Assembly: GCA_028285105.1 (NCBI GenBank)
Contig: JANQQE010000030.1
Span: 248,001 to 312,000, forward strand
Source: Alphaproteobacteria bacterium
GTDB taxonomy: Bacteria > Planctomycetota > Phycisphaerae > UBA1845
DNA: 64,000 nt
Direction of reading: 5' to 3'
Shown: piece after piece, positions 44,447-53,527 of the stretch
Numbering within the stretch: the first letter of the stretch is position 1
How the letters are laid out: each line of letters starts with the position of its first letter
Program-made: the position numbers and the translations under genes
Notes under the pieces: generated by a model
What the model saw: the letters and a program-made list of their open reading frames with translations, nothing else
The model's database searches: none
What the model was told of the DNA's origin: nothing

Positions 44447-46207
44447 ATGAGTGGCGAGTTGGTCGCACAACCTGTTTACCGTTCGCACGGGGCGCGACTC
44501 GCGCTGGCCGATCGGTTGCGCCTGGCCGTCGCCAAATCGCACGCCCGCCGAATGCTCAACCGGATGTTGCGTGCCACCGAAAACCTTCGCGACAAACAAA
44601 CCGCAACGCTTCTCGAAAAAGTCCGGCGCAACGCATCAAGCGAATACGGACGCGAGCATGGATTCGACAAGATCAAAAGCGTCGCCGACTTTCGCCGGCA
44701 GATTCCCATCACGACATATGAAGACCTCAAACCCTATGTTGAAAAAGTAAAATCGGGCGACCTCGGGGCAATGTTCGGTCCCGGGCAAACGGTCCACATG
44801 TTCGCCAAGACCAGCGGAACCTGTGACAGCCCGAAATACATTCCGGTCACCGATCACTTTCTGGCCGAATACCGGCGCGGGTGGAATGCGTTTGGCGTCA
44901 AAGTGTTGATGGACCATCCCGGTTCCTTCCTGCGACCGATCGTGCAGGTCGCGAGTCGGATGGACGAAGAGTATACGTCCGGGGGATTCCCGTGCGGCGC
45001 AATCTCTGGGTTGATGGCCGCCACGCAAAAACGGTTGGTCCGCCGGTATTATGTCGTACCGCCGGAAGTCGCCTACGTCGCCGAAGCAAGAGCGCGCTAT
45101 TACAGCGTGCTGCGTTTTTCGATTGCGACGAATGCTGCTTTCGTCGTCACCGCAAGTCCAGCCACACAGTTGCGATTGGCGCGTTTGGGTGACGAATACG
45201 CCGAACAACTCATTCGCGACGTACGCGACGGAACCATCGACAATAAATTCGAAATTCCCGACAGAATCCGGAGCAGACTCGAAGCGCATCTCAAACCCAA
45301 CCCGATCGAAGCCGACCGACTTGAAAGCATCTTGGATTCAACCGGACACTTGCTACCCAAGCACTATTGGAATCTTGGTTTTCTCGCCAATTGGACGGGC
45401 GGAACGATGGGTTTGTACCTGCGCGATTTCAACAAATATTTTGGCGACGTTCCTGTCCGAGACATTGGACTACTTGCCAGCGAAGGGCGCATGTCGATTC
45501 CGATCGAAGACGGTTCGCCATCGGGCATCCTCGACGTTGCTGACAACTACTTCGAATTTATCCCAAAGGACGAATACGAGTCGTCGCAACCGACAGTACT
45601 CGGTGCGAACGAGTTGGAAGAGGGGCAGGAGTATTTCATTTTGCTCACCACATCGGCTGGCTTCTACCGCTACAACATTGGCGATCTGGTGCGCGTCACT
45701 GGGTTCTATCGCGAAGCACCGCTGATCGAATTCCTGCACAAGGGTCAGCACACGTCGTCGCTGACCGGCGAAAAGCTGAGCGAAAAGCAAGTCGTGATGG
45801 CCTTTGAAAACATCGCCGAAAACTACCGGTATGAAGGCCGAAATTTTGTGCTGGCACCGAAGTGGGACGTAGTACCTTATTATTTGCTGCACCTCGAATC
45901 GGATCATGGCCTCGATACCGCTCGCGCTCAAGTGCTGGCTGACGCTCTCGATCAACGACTTTGCGCGATCAACATCGAGTACGATTCCAAGCGATCGTCC
46001 GGACGATTGGGACCGGTTCGGGCAAATCTGTTGCCGAATCGCTGGCTGGCTGAATTCGATCGGGTGCTTTCACGTCGCAACCGCCCCGCCAACGAGCAGT
46101 TCAAGCATCGCTTTTTGTTCAGTGAGTTGGATGCCGATCGCGATTTTCCACGATCCCACGCGAATGATTCAACCGTTCAAAACACGAATCGTCGGCTCGC
46201 CACTTGA
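44447..46207 (+). CDS. GH3-family acyl-acid amido synthetase-like protein
   Basis: 586 residues from ATG 44447. The adenylate-forming GH3 motifs are present: ATP motif TSGTCDSPKYIPVT near 125-138, LLASEGRMSIPIED near 340, and YNIGDLVRVTGFY near 410, with the RPIVQVASRMD and NWTGGTMGLYLRDF regions. Plant GH3 enzymes join amino acids to jasmonate or auxin; bacterial members are mostly uncharacterised. No co-encoded substrate pathway is visible: neighbours are truB and mdh. Assignment to the family is good, the substrate is unknown. Confidence 0.85.
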   Translation: MSGELVAQPVYRSHGARLALADRLRLAVAKSHARRMLNRMLRATENLRDKQTATLLEKVRRNASSEYGREHGFDKIKSVADFRRQIPITTYEDLKPYVEKVKSGDLGAMFGPGQTVHMFAKTSGTCDSPKYIPVTDHFLAEYRRGWNAFGVKVLMDHPGSFLRPIVQVASRMDEEYTSGGFPCGAISGLMAATQKRLVRRYYVVPPEVAYVAEARARYYSVLRFSIATNAAFVVTASPATQLRLARLGDEYAEQLIRDVRDGTIDNKFEIPDRIRSRLEAHLKPNPIEADRLESILDSTGHLLPKHYWNLGFLANWTGGTMGLYLRDFNKYFGDVPVRDIGLLASEGRMSIPIEDGSPSGILDVADNYFEFIPKDEYESSQPTVLGANELEEGQEYFILLTTSAGFYRYNIGDLVRVTGFYREAPLIEFLHKGQHTSSLTGEKLSEKQVVMAFENIAENYRYEGRNFVLAPKWDVVPYYLLHLESDHGLDTARAQVLADALDQRLCAINIEYDSKRSSGRLGPVRANLLPNRWLAEFDRVLSRRNRPANEQFKHRFLFSELDADRDFPRSHANDSTVQNTNRRLAT

Positions 46208-46289
46208 AATATCCCGCAACGTTCCTAGAACGGACCGGTAAATCAACCCGTTTTCAAAGACCTCTTCTTAGCAGCAGGAGAATTGAGCC

Positions 46290-47231
46290 ATGAGGCGTCC
46301 CAAGATATCAGTCATCGGTGCCGGAAACGTTGGAGCCAGTTGCGCATTTTGGATCGCGGTGAAGGAACTGGGCGATGTCGTGCTGATCGATATCCCCGAG
46401 GCAGCTGATAAGACGGCTGGCAAGGCGCTCGACCTCGCTCAGTGCGGCCCGGTGCAACGTTTCGATTGCAAGATCACCGGTGGTAGCGACTACGATGCAG
46501 CCGCTGGCAGCGATGTGGTCATCATTACGGCTGGCATACCGCGCAAACCGGGTATGAGTCGCGACGATCTGGTGGCGACCAACGTCAAGATCGTCGGTAG
46601 CGTCAGCAAGAAGATCGCCGAAGTCGCTCCCGATTCGGTTCTCATTATCGTGTCCAACCCACTCGACGCGATGGTCTACACCGCTTGGAAGCAAAGCGGA
46701 TTCCCCACGCAGCGCGTCGTCGGGCAAGCTGGCTGCCTTGATATTGCTCGGTATCGCACGTTCATCGCGATGGAACTAGACTGTAGCGTTGAGGATATCA
46801 GCGCGCTTTTGATGGGCGGGCACGGTGACGACATGGTTCCGCTTCCTCGGTATACGTCGGTTGCGGGTATTCCGGTCAGTCAGTTGATTCCTGAATCACG
46901 TTTGAACGAAATCATCGACCGCGCCAAGGTCGGTGGCGGCGAACTTGTAAAACTGATGGGCACGAGCGCCTACTACGCGCCGGCGGCTGGGTCGGTGGAT
47001 ATGGCCGAAGCAATCGTCCGCGACAAGCGACGGATTTTCCCGTGCGCTGCGTACTGCGACAAGGAGTACGGAGTGGGCGGATATTTCGTCGGCGTGCCGT
47101 GCATGCTCGGTAAGAATGGCGTCGAAGAAGTCATCGAAGTGGAACTCGACTCAAACGAGCGCAAACTGTTCGATTCAAGTGTGTCGCACGTGAAGGAACT
47201 CGTTGAGTTGGCGGAAAAGAATCTTGCATAA
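46290..47231 (+). CDS. mdh: Malate dehydrogenase (LDH-like type)
   Basis: 313 residues with GGAG 9 bases before the ATG. NAD-binding IGAGNVGASCAFW at 7-19; substrate Arg residues in ITAGIPRKPGMSRDDL (about 78-93, the RKPGMSR loop specific for malate) and in DIARYRTFI; catalytic His in MGGHGDDMVPLPRYTSVAG. Converts malate and oxaloacetate in the TCA cycle. The RKPGMSR loop favours malate over lactate. Confidence 0.95.
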   Translation: MRRPKISVIGAGNVGASCAFWIAVKELGDVVLIDIPEAADKTAGKALDLAQCGPVQRFDCKITGGSDYDAAAGSDVVIITAGIPRKPGMSRDDLVATNVKIVGSVSKKIAEVAPDSVLIIVSNPLDAMVYTAWKQSGFPTQRVVGQAGCLDIARYRTFIAMELDCSVEDISALLMGGHGDDMVPLPRYTSVAGIPVSQLIPESRLNEIIDRAKVGGGELVKLMGTSAYYAPAAGSVDMAEAIVRDKRRIFPCAAYCDKEYGVGGYFVGVPCMLGKNGVEEVIEVELDSNERKLFDSSVSHVKELVELAEKNLA

Positions 47232-47437
47232 GTGACTCTTGTCACAGGCAACTTGTGAACGGTACAAATGCCCGGGCTTAGCCATTGTCACACTTTTTGC
47301 ATAAGAATTGAGCTTGGCTTGAATGACTGCTTGGTGAACGGGTGTCCAAGCGGTACACTGTGACCCACGTTTCGAGTCGTTAAGAACTCAAATCCAGATC
47401 GAATGGCACACTCGGTGAAAACCCGCGGAGGCATGGC

Positions 47438-47929
47438 GTGACTAAAATCGACAAACAACTCGACCATATCTACCACCGTTCACGAATTGACGCCCAGATC
47501 ACGGGCATGATCGTGCTGGTCGCCACGGTGGCGATTCTGGCAATCACGGTTGGCCCAAAATTTGCCCCCTTTAAGGTCGGAGCCAAACTGCTCCAGCCGG
47601 TGCGCTACGTCTGGGTTGAGATGGAACATGATTGGGTGACTGAATTCACACTTGTTCAATCGGGCACTTTTCCGCCTTATGATAACAAAGGGAACGTCGA
47701 CATACGCGAAGTCTATCCCCAAGTCGTCAGCATTGTACTCTTCATCGGAGTGATGGCCGTTTCCGGTTTCATCTACAAGTGTGCGCGGCGGCAAACACGC
47801 TTGATGAATCAGATTTATGCGGATGAATCTGACCAGCCGTACTATCGCCCATGGTCAGACATTCGGATTACATTCTGGGCCCTGAATTTTGCTCTGCTCT
47901 TTGTGCTGATGCTGCTATTCTTCTTGTAG
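47438..47929 (+). CDS. Hypothetical membrane protein
   Basis: 163 residues from GTG 47438, GGAGG about 6 bases upstream. Membrane helices at about 20-40, 95-115 and 145-163; the loop between the first two (about 45-90) is extracytoplasmic with VRYVWVEMEHDWVTEF. No family recognised. The stop region carries a duplicated CTTCTTGTA(A/G)GGTCT(G) stretch at 47918-47952. A terminator follows. Confidence 0.65.
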   Translation: MTKIDKQLDHIYHRSRIDAQITGMIVLVATVAILAITVGPKFAPFKVGAKLLQPVRYVWVEMEHDWVTEFTLVQSGTFPPYDNKGNVDIREVYPQVVSIVLFIGVMAVSGFIYKCARRQTRLMNQIYADESDQPYYRPWSDIRITFWALNFALLFVLMLLFFL

Positions 47930-48014
47930 GGTCTGCTCTTCTTGTAAGGTCTGAGGGCGCCGCCGAGACAAACAATCTCGAGGCTTTGGGCAAACCATCT
48001 CTAAGCAACTATCA

Positions 48015-48049
48015 GCCTCGTGCGAATCTCCCGCGCGAGGCTTTTTTTT
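48015..48049 (+). terminator. Rho-independent terminator
   Basis: GCCTCG pairs with CGAGGC around a 15-base loop with further GCG/CGC pairing, followed by eight T. It ends 19 bases before the next start codon. Confidence 0.75.
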
Positions 48050-48067
48050 GATCGAGGAATCGTTGGC

Positions 48068-50287
48068 ATGAAGCGAACGTGGAGCTGCGAAACGATGAAA
48101 AAACCAAAGACGGTTGTGTTCTCGGTTGTTGCAATCATCGGTATCTACGCCGCGAACGGAAATGCAAGCGATGCGGCATCGAGCGATTCCGAAACGCGAT
48201 TCTTGAGTAATGTGCGCCAAGTGACGTTTGAAGGGCGCCGAGCCGGTGAAGGATACTTTAACGCCGATGGATCGAAGATGATCTTTCAGTCCGAGCGCGA
48301 CCCGGCCAACCCCTTCTATCAGATATTCCTGCTTGATCTAAACACCGGCGATACGCAGCTTGTGTCGCCCGGTTACGGCAAAACGACCTGCGCCTGGATT
48401 CACCCGGACGGCCAACGCGCACTGTTCGCCTCGACGCATGAAGATCTAAAATCCCTCGAACATCAGAAGGCGGAACTTGAAAAACGCGCAACAGGCAAGA
48501 CCAAACGCTATGAGTGGGACTACGACGAGTTCTATGAAATCTACACGACCGAATTCGGTTCCAACAAATACACCAACCTGACAAACGCCCGCGGATACGA
48601 TGCTGAAGGATCGTACTCGCCCGATGGCAAATGGATCGCCTTCTCATCCAACCGCCACGCCTTTACGGACAAGCTATCCGCAGAAGATCAACGCTTGCTG
48701 GAGACCGACGCGAAGTACTTCCTCGACATTTACATCATGCGTGCGGACGGAAGCGACGTGAAGCGCCTGACCGACGTGCCGGGTTACGACGGCGGTCCGT
48801 TCTTCAGCCCTGACGGCAAACGCATCTGCTGGCGGCGCTTCACGCCGGATGGCAACGTCGCCGAAATCTGGACGATGAACATCAATGGCAGCGATCAGAA
48901 ACAAATCACCAAACTCGGCGGTATGTCGTGGGCACCATTCTACCACCCGTCGGGCGATTACCTGATCTTCACCACCGACATCAATGGCCGCAGCAACTTC
49001 GAACTCTACGTCGTAGACACCGAGGGAAAACACGAACCCGTAAGGGTCAGCAACCTACCCGGCTTCGATGGATTGCCGGTGTTCTTTCCCGACGGCAAAC
49101 GCCTGGCCTGGACCGCCAATCGGACGGAGAACAAGAAGGGGCAGATTTTCTTCGCGGATTTTGATGACGCAGCCGCCCGCAAAACAATAACACATGCTCA
49201 GGAGCGAACTGGAAACAAGCCCGCCTCGCCGAAAGACGGCAACTCCTTGTCACCAACCACAGCAGAGCAACCGGGAACGCTGCGGGATCGTATTCTGGCT
49301 CTGATCAAGAGCAGTGACCGAATCAATTGGAATACTGTGAATCCAGGTCATGAAAAGTACGTTGAGTTTGAAACCAGCGTTGATGGCAGTGAAGGAACAT
49401 TCATTCAGTTTGTGTTGCGCTCGACCGCTCATCCAAATCGTAAACCCTTGTTTCTCATGTACTCAATTGAATACTTATTCACAAACTTCACCTCTGCTGG
49501 GTTCGATGCGGACATGACGGCGTTGGTCGAGATCGCGGAGAGCCTTTCACCAAAGTCGAAAGATGGTCCGCTGCGAACAATTTATGTTCACTTGATGATC
49601 GATGTTGTTGAATCAAGACGCTCGGAATTGTTCGGCGCAATCGCAAGTACGTTCGGCGATGACTTGGCGGCGTCGGTTGAATTTCGAGATCTGCGAGCCA
49701 GCGTAAATGAATACGTCGTCGATGGAGTACGAACCAGTCCGCGATGGTCGAAGCACATTGAGCGGCATAATGTATTGGTTGGATTGCCGCTGAAAGTCAG
49801 CGATACGCCGCAGGCTGATTCGTTGGGATTTGCCTTGTATGAAAAGAGCGTGCCTTCAATCGCCATCCGTCCGTCTGAAATGCAACGTCAGTCCAATGAA
49901 AGTGCTGTTCCGAACAAACGTGTCATAGAATTCATTTCGCGACTCGTAGGGGCTTTGATTATCGATCCTAGTTCACCGGAGTTTACGCCAATCACCAAGC
50001 GTAAAGATGCGGTCGTGGGCCGGCCTTACTTGGGCACCGAGCCGGATTATCGCGCACAGGTTGAAGGCGTTTTGCTTAAAGGCGTCAAAGAAAATGGCCC
50101 CGCTCACCTAGGCGGGATGCGGGCGGGCGATGTAATTGTGCAAATTGGCGATGCTTCGATCAAAGACGTTCAGGGATACGCGGACGCGCTGGATAAGTTG
50201 AGCGCAGGCGAAACTGTTTTGATCCACGTGATGCGCGATGGGGAGCGCGTTTTGCTTCGGGTCACCGTTGGCGCGCGAGAGCAGTAG
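48068..50287 (+). CDS. Secreted TolB-propeller / M28-like / PDZ protein
   Basis: About 739 residues from ATG 48068 (GAGGA 9 bases upstream; ATG 48095 possible). Signal peptide 1-36. Propeller (about 45-370) with many SPDGKWIAFSSNR-type motifs. Region about 395-640 occupies the place of the M28 aminopeptidase domain in related TolB-M28-PDZ proteins but shows no zinc ligand pattern, only scaffold-like stretches such as LMYSIEYLFTNF, HLMIDVVESRRSELFG and YEKSVPSIAI. A PDZ domain (about 650-735, YLGTEPDYRAQVEGVLLKGVKENGPAHLGGMRAGDVIVQIGD) ends it. The central part is AT-richer than the propeller. Confidence 0.8.
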   Translation: MKRTWSCETMKKPKTVVFSVVAIIGIYAANGNASDAASSDSETRFLSNVRQVTFEGRRAGEGYFNADGSKMIFQSERDPANPFYQIFLLDLNTGDTQLVSPGYGKTTCAWIHPDGQRALFASTHEDLKSLEHQKAELEKRATGKTKRYEWDYDEFYEIYTTEFGSNKYTNLTNARGYDAEGSYSPDGKWIAFSSNRHAFTDKLSAEDQRLLETDAKYFLDIYIMRADGSDVKRLTDVPGYDGGPFFSPDGKRICWRRFTPDGNVAEIWTMNINGSDQKQITKLGGMSWAPFYHPSGDYLIFTTDINGRSNFELYVVDTEGKHEPVRVSNLPGFDGLPVFFPDGKRLAWTANRTENKKGQIFFADFDDAAARKTITHAQERTGNKPASPKDGNSLSPTTAEQPGTLRDRILALIKSSDRINWNTVNPGHEKYVEFETSVDGSEGTFIQFVLRSTAHPNRKPLFLMYSIEYLFTNFTSAGFDADMTALVEIAESLSPKSKDGPLRTIYVHLMIDVVESRRSELFGAIASTFGDDLAASVEFRDLRASVNEYVVDGVRTSPRWSKHIERHNVLVGLPLKVSDTPQADSLGFALYEKSVPSIAIRPSEMQRQSNESAVPNKRVIEFISRLVGALIIDPSSPEFTPITKRKDAVVGRPYLGTEPDYRAQVEGVLLKGVKENGPAHLGGMRAGDVIVQIGDASIKDVQGYADALDKLSAGETVLIHVMRDGERVLLRVTVGAREQ

Positions 50288-50356
50288 CGAATTGGGGGAT
50301 GGCTTCATTCGGATCGACGTTCGAACCGCACCGGGTCCGATGTCTGACCGCTGTTT

Positions 50357-50530
50357 CTACCAGCCCTGCTCGGCGAGGACGAAGTTGTTCGACACCTTGG
50401 TGCCCAGTGTCTTGACGGCTGCAATGCACACGAGAAGGATCATGGCAAACATCACTGCGTATTCAGTCGCAGTGGGGCCATCTTCTTCATGAACAAACCG
50501 GCGCACCTGCTTGGTGATTGCCCTTAACAT
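50357..50530 (-). CDS. flp: Flp/Fap-type IVb pilin
   Basis: 57 residues; AAGGAGGAGGG just upstream of the ATG at 50530. MLRAITKQVRRFVHEEDG ends at the prepilin peptidase site, then PTATEYAVMFAMILLVCIAAVKTLG gives the Flp motif (G/xxTATEYA, with the +5 Glu) and hydrophobic helix. No tad assembly genes are within the window. Too short to be seen in usual long-ORF lists. Confidence 0.9.
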   Translation of the reverse strand: MLRAITKQVRRFVHEEDGPTATEYAVMFAMILLVCIAAVKTLGTKVSNNFVLAEQGW

Positions 50531-50742
50531 GGACATCCCTCCTCCTTGATCGGTGTTCTCTTTCGACGAGAATGCATTCGCCGCACTGTCTGATCTTTAC
50601 GGGCAAATCGTGCCGGGCAGATCGCTGTGGACTGATGCAGAAAAAGCCTACGAAACGCATCCGCCCAGAGCAAACTGAATTGCACCCATAAAATCAACAT
50701 TGCTTATCGGGCGAAAATTCTGGTGTGAGCGACACGCGAAGA

Positions 50743-51366
50743 CTAAACGCCGCGGGTGCTTTCAGCCGGGATAACGGTCAGGTCGATGCGAAACCGTTCG
50801 GGACCGTCATCATCGAATTCCAACCTGTAAATCAGAAGTGAACCACACTCGAAATCGGGTCCGATATTGGCGTCGAGCGGGAGGGCGATCCCTTCGGTGG
50901 GTTCGTCGGCGTTTTCGTCACCCACTTCTGCCGACGAGAAGTACACGCCCTCAATCAACGGAACATCTTCTAGCGCGTCTTCCTCGAGGTTGGCTTGGGC
51001 GCGGGTCAGCAAACCTTCGCCGCCAATCGAGAACACACGGGCGCACTGCACTTGCTGTACCGTCGACTCGGTGTTGCCCTCAAGGTTGAGCGTGTCAAGG
51101 CTTGAACTAAATGACAGCAATGCTGGCTGGGTGTCGCGATCGAGGTTGTCGTAGGAGCCAAACACAAAAATCGCACGAAACGGTGTGTTGTTGATAAACA
51201 GAACCTCAGCGTTACCGCGCTGGCCAGCGGTGTTACCACCGAGCGATGCCGTCAGATTCAACAAGCCGTCCAGACCGCACCCGGAAACCGCCGCCATTAA
51301 CGAGACTCCAAGGAGCATCCGATAAGCGGAGACTGACTGACGACGATATCTGTGGCTCAGGTGCAT
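50743..51366 (-). CDS. Hypothetical lipoprotein
   Basis: 207 residues from ATG 51366 with AAGGAAA upstream. Lipobox AVSGCG (Cys about 31). The body (VLFINNTPFRAIFVFGSYDNLD, VQQVQCARVFSIGGEGL, FECGSLLIYRLEFDD) is a beta-rich domain with three or four Cys residues, and an acidic middle (DENADEPTEG). Similar to small planctomycete lipoproteins; no named family. Stands alone. Confidence 0.7.
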   Translation of the reverse strand: MHLSHRYRRQSVSAYRMLLGVSLMAAVSGCGLDGLLNLTASLGGNTAGQRGNAEVLFINNTPFRAIFVFGSYDNLDRDTQPALLSFSSSLDTLNLEGNTESTVQQVQCARVFSIGGEGLLTRAQANLEEDALEDVPLIEGVYFSSAEVGDENADEPTEGIALPLDANIGPDFECGSLLIYRLEFDDDGPERFRIDLTVIPAESTRGV

Positions 51367-51544
51367 CAAGATTTCCTTCAATCGTGCCTTGGTAAGACAA
51401 CTTTGCGTGAAATTCTACGCCGGGCGTAAATGACTTCCAACAGATGCCTTTCCAGTTCCATTCAACGGGACAGACTTGGCATTCTATCTAAGAGATCGGC
51501 TCCGCAGCGCGCCCCGCTTGAACCGCCTTCGATGAGAATCGCAT

Positions 51545-51587
51545 AAAAAACCCGGCTGACAGCCTCATGAGAGCCGGTCAGCCGGGT
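51545..51587 (-). terminator. Terminator of the Cys-repeat protein gene
   Basis: Reading on the minus strand, ACCCGGCTGAC pairs with GTCAGCCGGGT and the stem is followed by T6. Confidence 0.85.
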
Positions 51588-51655
51588 GATTGACGTTACT
51601 GCCAACGCGATTGTTTAGGCAATCGCTTGCCCCGCCTATCGCGTGATTTTCAGTA

Positions 51656-52729
51656 CTACGAATTCTTGGCCGTCGCCACGAATTCGACAATCTCGCGAAC
51701 CATCTGCTTGGCGCGGGCGAGTTCGGGCGTGTCTTCCGACGTTGCTTCAGCATCTTTGCTCGCGACCTGCGCGGCTGCCTCGGGCGCCTTGCCCTTCTTG
51801 CAGCAACCGAGCTTCAGCGTTGAGGTTTCGGTTGATTTGGCAGCTGCAACAACGGCATCGCCGTTAGTCTTACCTTTGCTACAACCCGAGGATTTCGCCG
51901 ACGCGGTCTGGGCGGCAGCCGCTTTGCTTTTGCTGCATCCCGATCCCTTGGCTGATGCTGTCTGGGCATCCTTCGATTTGCTGCATCCGCCTTTGGCACT
52001 GGCGACGGCTGCTTCTGCTGACTTTGCACATGGGGCTCCACCGGCTGCCGCTTTCGCACAACCTGTCTTGCAGCAACCCTTACCATCTGCTCTTGCACTG
52101 GCGACCTTTGCGGCTGACTTACTGCAAGGTGAGCTACCCGCGGCTTTGCTGCATGGCTTTGACGAAGCGATTGCCGCCGACTTGCTGCATGGCTTCGATG
52201 ACGCCGTGGCAGCGCCGCATTCTTTCATCTTGGCGGCCAAACGATCTGCGACTGACTGGGCCTTTTTCTCACACTCGAACTCAACGCCAGCCACCATGTA
52301 TCGAACTTCGGTGTTTTTCTGCTTGGCCATGGCAGCAGCAGCCATCGGGCAGTGATAGCACGAGCCAGCCACCGAAGGCGAAACGCTTGCAGTCTTGGCG
52401 AGCTCTGCTTTCATTGCCTCAGCCAATTTGTTCATCGCAGTAACTTTGCAGTTGTATGAACTTCCTGCCACCAAGTACGACACCGGTTTGCCCGACGACT
52501 TGGCTTGCGACGCGGCAGAATATCCGCACTTGGTCTCAACTTCGCCGACCATGTAGGTCATCTGCGGAAGTTGGTTCATCACCCGCTCGACACCGGTTTC
52601 GACGATATCAGCCGACACCGTTTGAGCTGCAACAGCTTCCACCGTTTCGATTCTGTCATTGGCTACCGCGCCCGAAACCAAACCGAACGCACAAACAAAA
52701 GTTGTCACTGCACCAAACAAACGTACCAT
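51656..52729 (-). CDS. Secreted Cys/Lys/Ser-repeat protein with two YMV-G modules, possible metal binder
   Basis: 357 residues, signal peptide 1-23 (AVANDR). Two modules of about 50 residues share a pattern: MTYMVGEVETKCGYSAASQAK...VSYLVAGSSYNCKVTA (55-98) and GSCYHCPMAAAAMAKQKNTEVRYMVAGVEFECEKKA (122-157). Then comes a long low-complexity region (about 170-310) with repeated ASSKPCSKSAA, GKGCCKTGC, ASAKGSGCSKSK units carrying about 18 Cys. The C-terminal 40 residues are acidic helical. Divergent from feoAB, about 500 bases away. A metal- or redox-binding role is inferred from the Cys content and context only. Confidence 0.75.
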   Translation of the reverse strand: MVRLFGAVTTFVCAFGLVSGAVANDRIETVEAVAAQTVSADIVETGVERVMNQLPQMTYMVGEVETKCGYSAASQAKSSGKPVSYLVAGSSYNCKVTAMNKLAEAMKAELAKTASVSPSVAGSCYHCPMAAAAMAKQKNTEVRYMVAGVEFECEKKAQSVADRLAAKMKECGAATASSKPCSKSAAIASSKPCSKAAGSSPCSKSAAKVASARADGKGCCKTGCAKAAAGGAPCAKSAEAAVASAKGGCSKSKDAQTASAKGSGCSKSKAAAAQTASAKSSGCSKGKTNGDAVVAAAKSTETSTLKLGCCKKGKAPEAAAQVASKDAEATSEDTPELARAKQMVREIVEFVATAKNS

Positions 52730-53087
52730 GATGAACTCCTAAGAAAATCGAGAAAGAGGTTAGATCCCGGCCTCCCAAAAAGACGCCCCGCCCGATTGCC
52801 AGAAAAATCGAAACAGACGAGTCGTCGAACGAACCTAGTATATCGAGGTCTGCCCGGTTCGCCCAAACGATAAGCCGTAACCCACCTGTAACGTGCCCCA
52901 AGCCACACTTCGGCCCATTCCTGCGAACATCTCACCAATCCGACACTAATTCTGACCGGACGCCGATGATCGGGAATGACGGCAAATCGACTATTCCATC
53001 CGTTCCCTAAACCTTCTTGAAACATCCACTGCCCTGAAGCCGCCGACCGCTGGCCCCGAAAATAACGATTTTCAGGGTTGTGAGGGC

Positions 53088-53115
53088 TTGCTTTTCTGCC
53101 GAAATGGGATAATAG
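53088..53115 (+). promoter_or_regulatory. Possible feoA promoter
   Basis: TTGCTT, 16-base spacer, TAATAG. Weak match; position, 112 bases before feoA, is suitable. Confidence 0.35.
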
Positions 53116-53193
53116 TTTTATGCGTCAAACACTTTTGGGGCGACCCAACTTTGTGCCCGGAATCGGGCTTATTGGGCAATTGAACACCGATTG

Positions 53194-53209
53194 GCCGATT
53201 TCGATCGGC
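53194..53209 (+). promoter_or_regulatory. UUCG hairpin just before feoA
   Basis: GCCGAT-TTCG-ATCGGC, a perfect 6-base stem with a stable tetraloop, ending 17 bases before the feoA ATG. It could affect ribosome access. Confidence 0.5.
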
Positions 53210-53226
53210 AAACGCGAGTTGAAACC

Positions 53227-53475
53227 ATGATCGCTCAGAACCCAAGAACGCTGGCCGACCTTCGGGCATCGAACACTGCCAAGGTGCAATCGCTCACCGG
53301 TGACCCCACCATCCAACAACGTTTGGCTGAGATGGGCCTGACGTCCGGACGCGATGTTCGCATGGTACGCGTCGCGCCGTTGGGCGATCCTTATCAAATC
53401 GAAGTGCTGGACTATCACCTTTCGCTCCGTCGCCGCGAATGCGAATGCGTTCTGCTTGCGACCGACTCGGCGTAA
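53227..53475 (+). CDS. feoA: FeoA-domain ferrous iron transport protein A
   Basis: 82 residues from ATG 53227. SH3-like FeoA domain: LAEMGLTSGRDVRMVRVAPLGDPYQIEVLDYHLSLRRRECECVLL follows the FeoA pattern (L..lGl..G..v.v....Gdp..v...g..lalr..eA). FeoA is a small cytosolic partner that stimulates FeoB. feoB begins 52 bases downstream. Confidence 0.88.
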   Translation: MIAQNPRTLADLRASNTAKVQSLTGDPTIQQRLAEMGLTSGRDVRMVRVAPLGDPYQIEVLDYHLSLRRRECECVLLATDSA

Positions 53476-53527
53476 GTACTCCCTCAAGTACTACGGCGCA
53501 CACCGTCTTCCAAATTTCGGAATCCTG

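Larger units (their letters stand above)
52730..53226. other. Intergenic region between the Cys-repeat gene and feoA
   Basis: 497 bases, no gene supported. A possible feoA promoter (TTGCTT 53088, 16 bases, TAATAG 53110) and a hairpin at 53194-53209 are noted. No clear Fur or DtxR box was recognised by eye. Confidence 0.5.

Noticed and set aside
52730-53226. Fur box before feoA
   Set aside because: No 19-base GATAATGATAATCATTATC-like palindrome could be found by eye.
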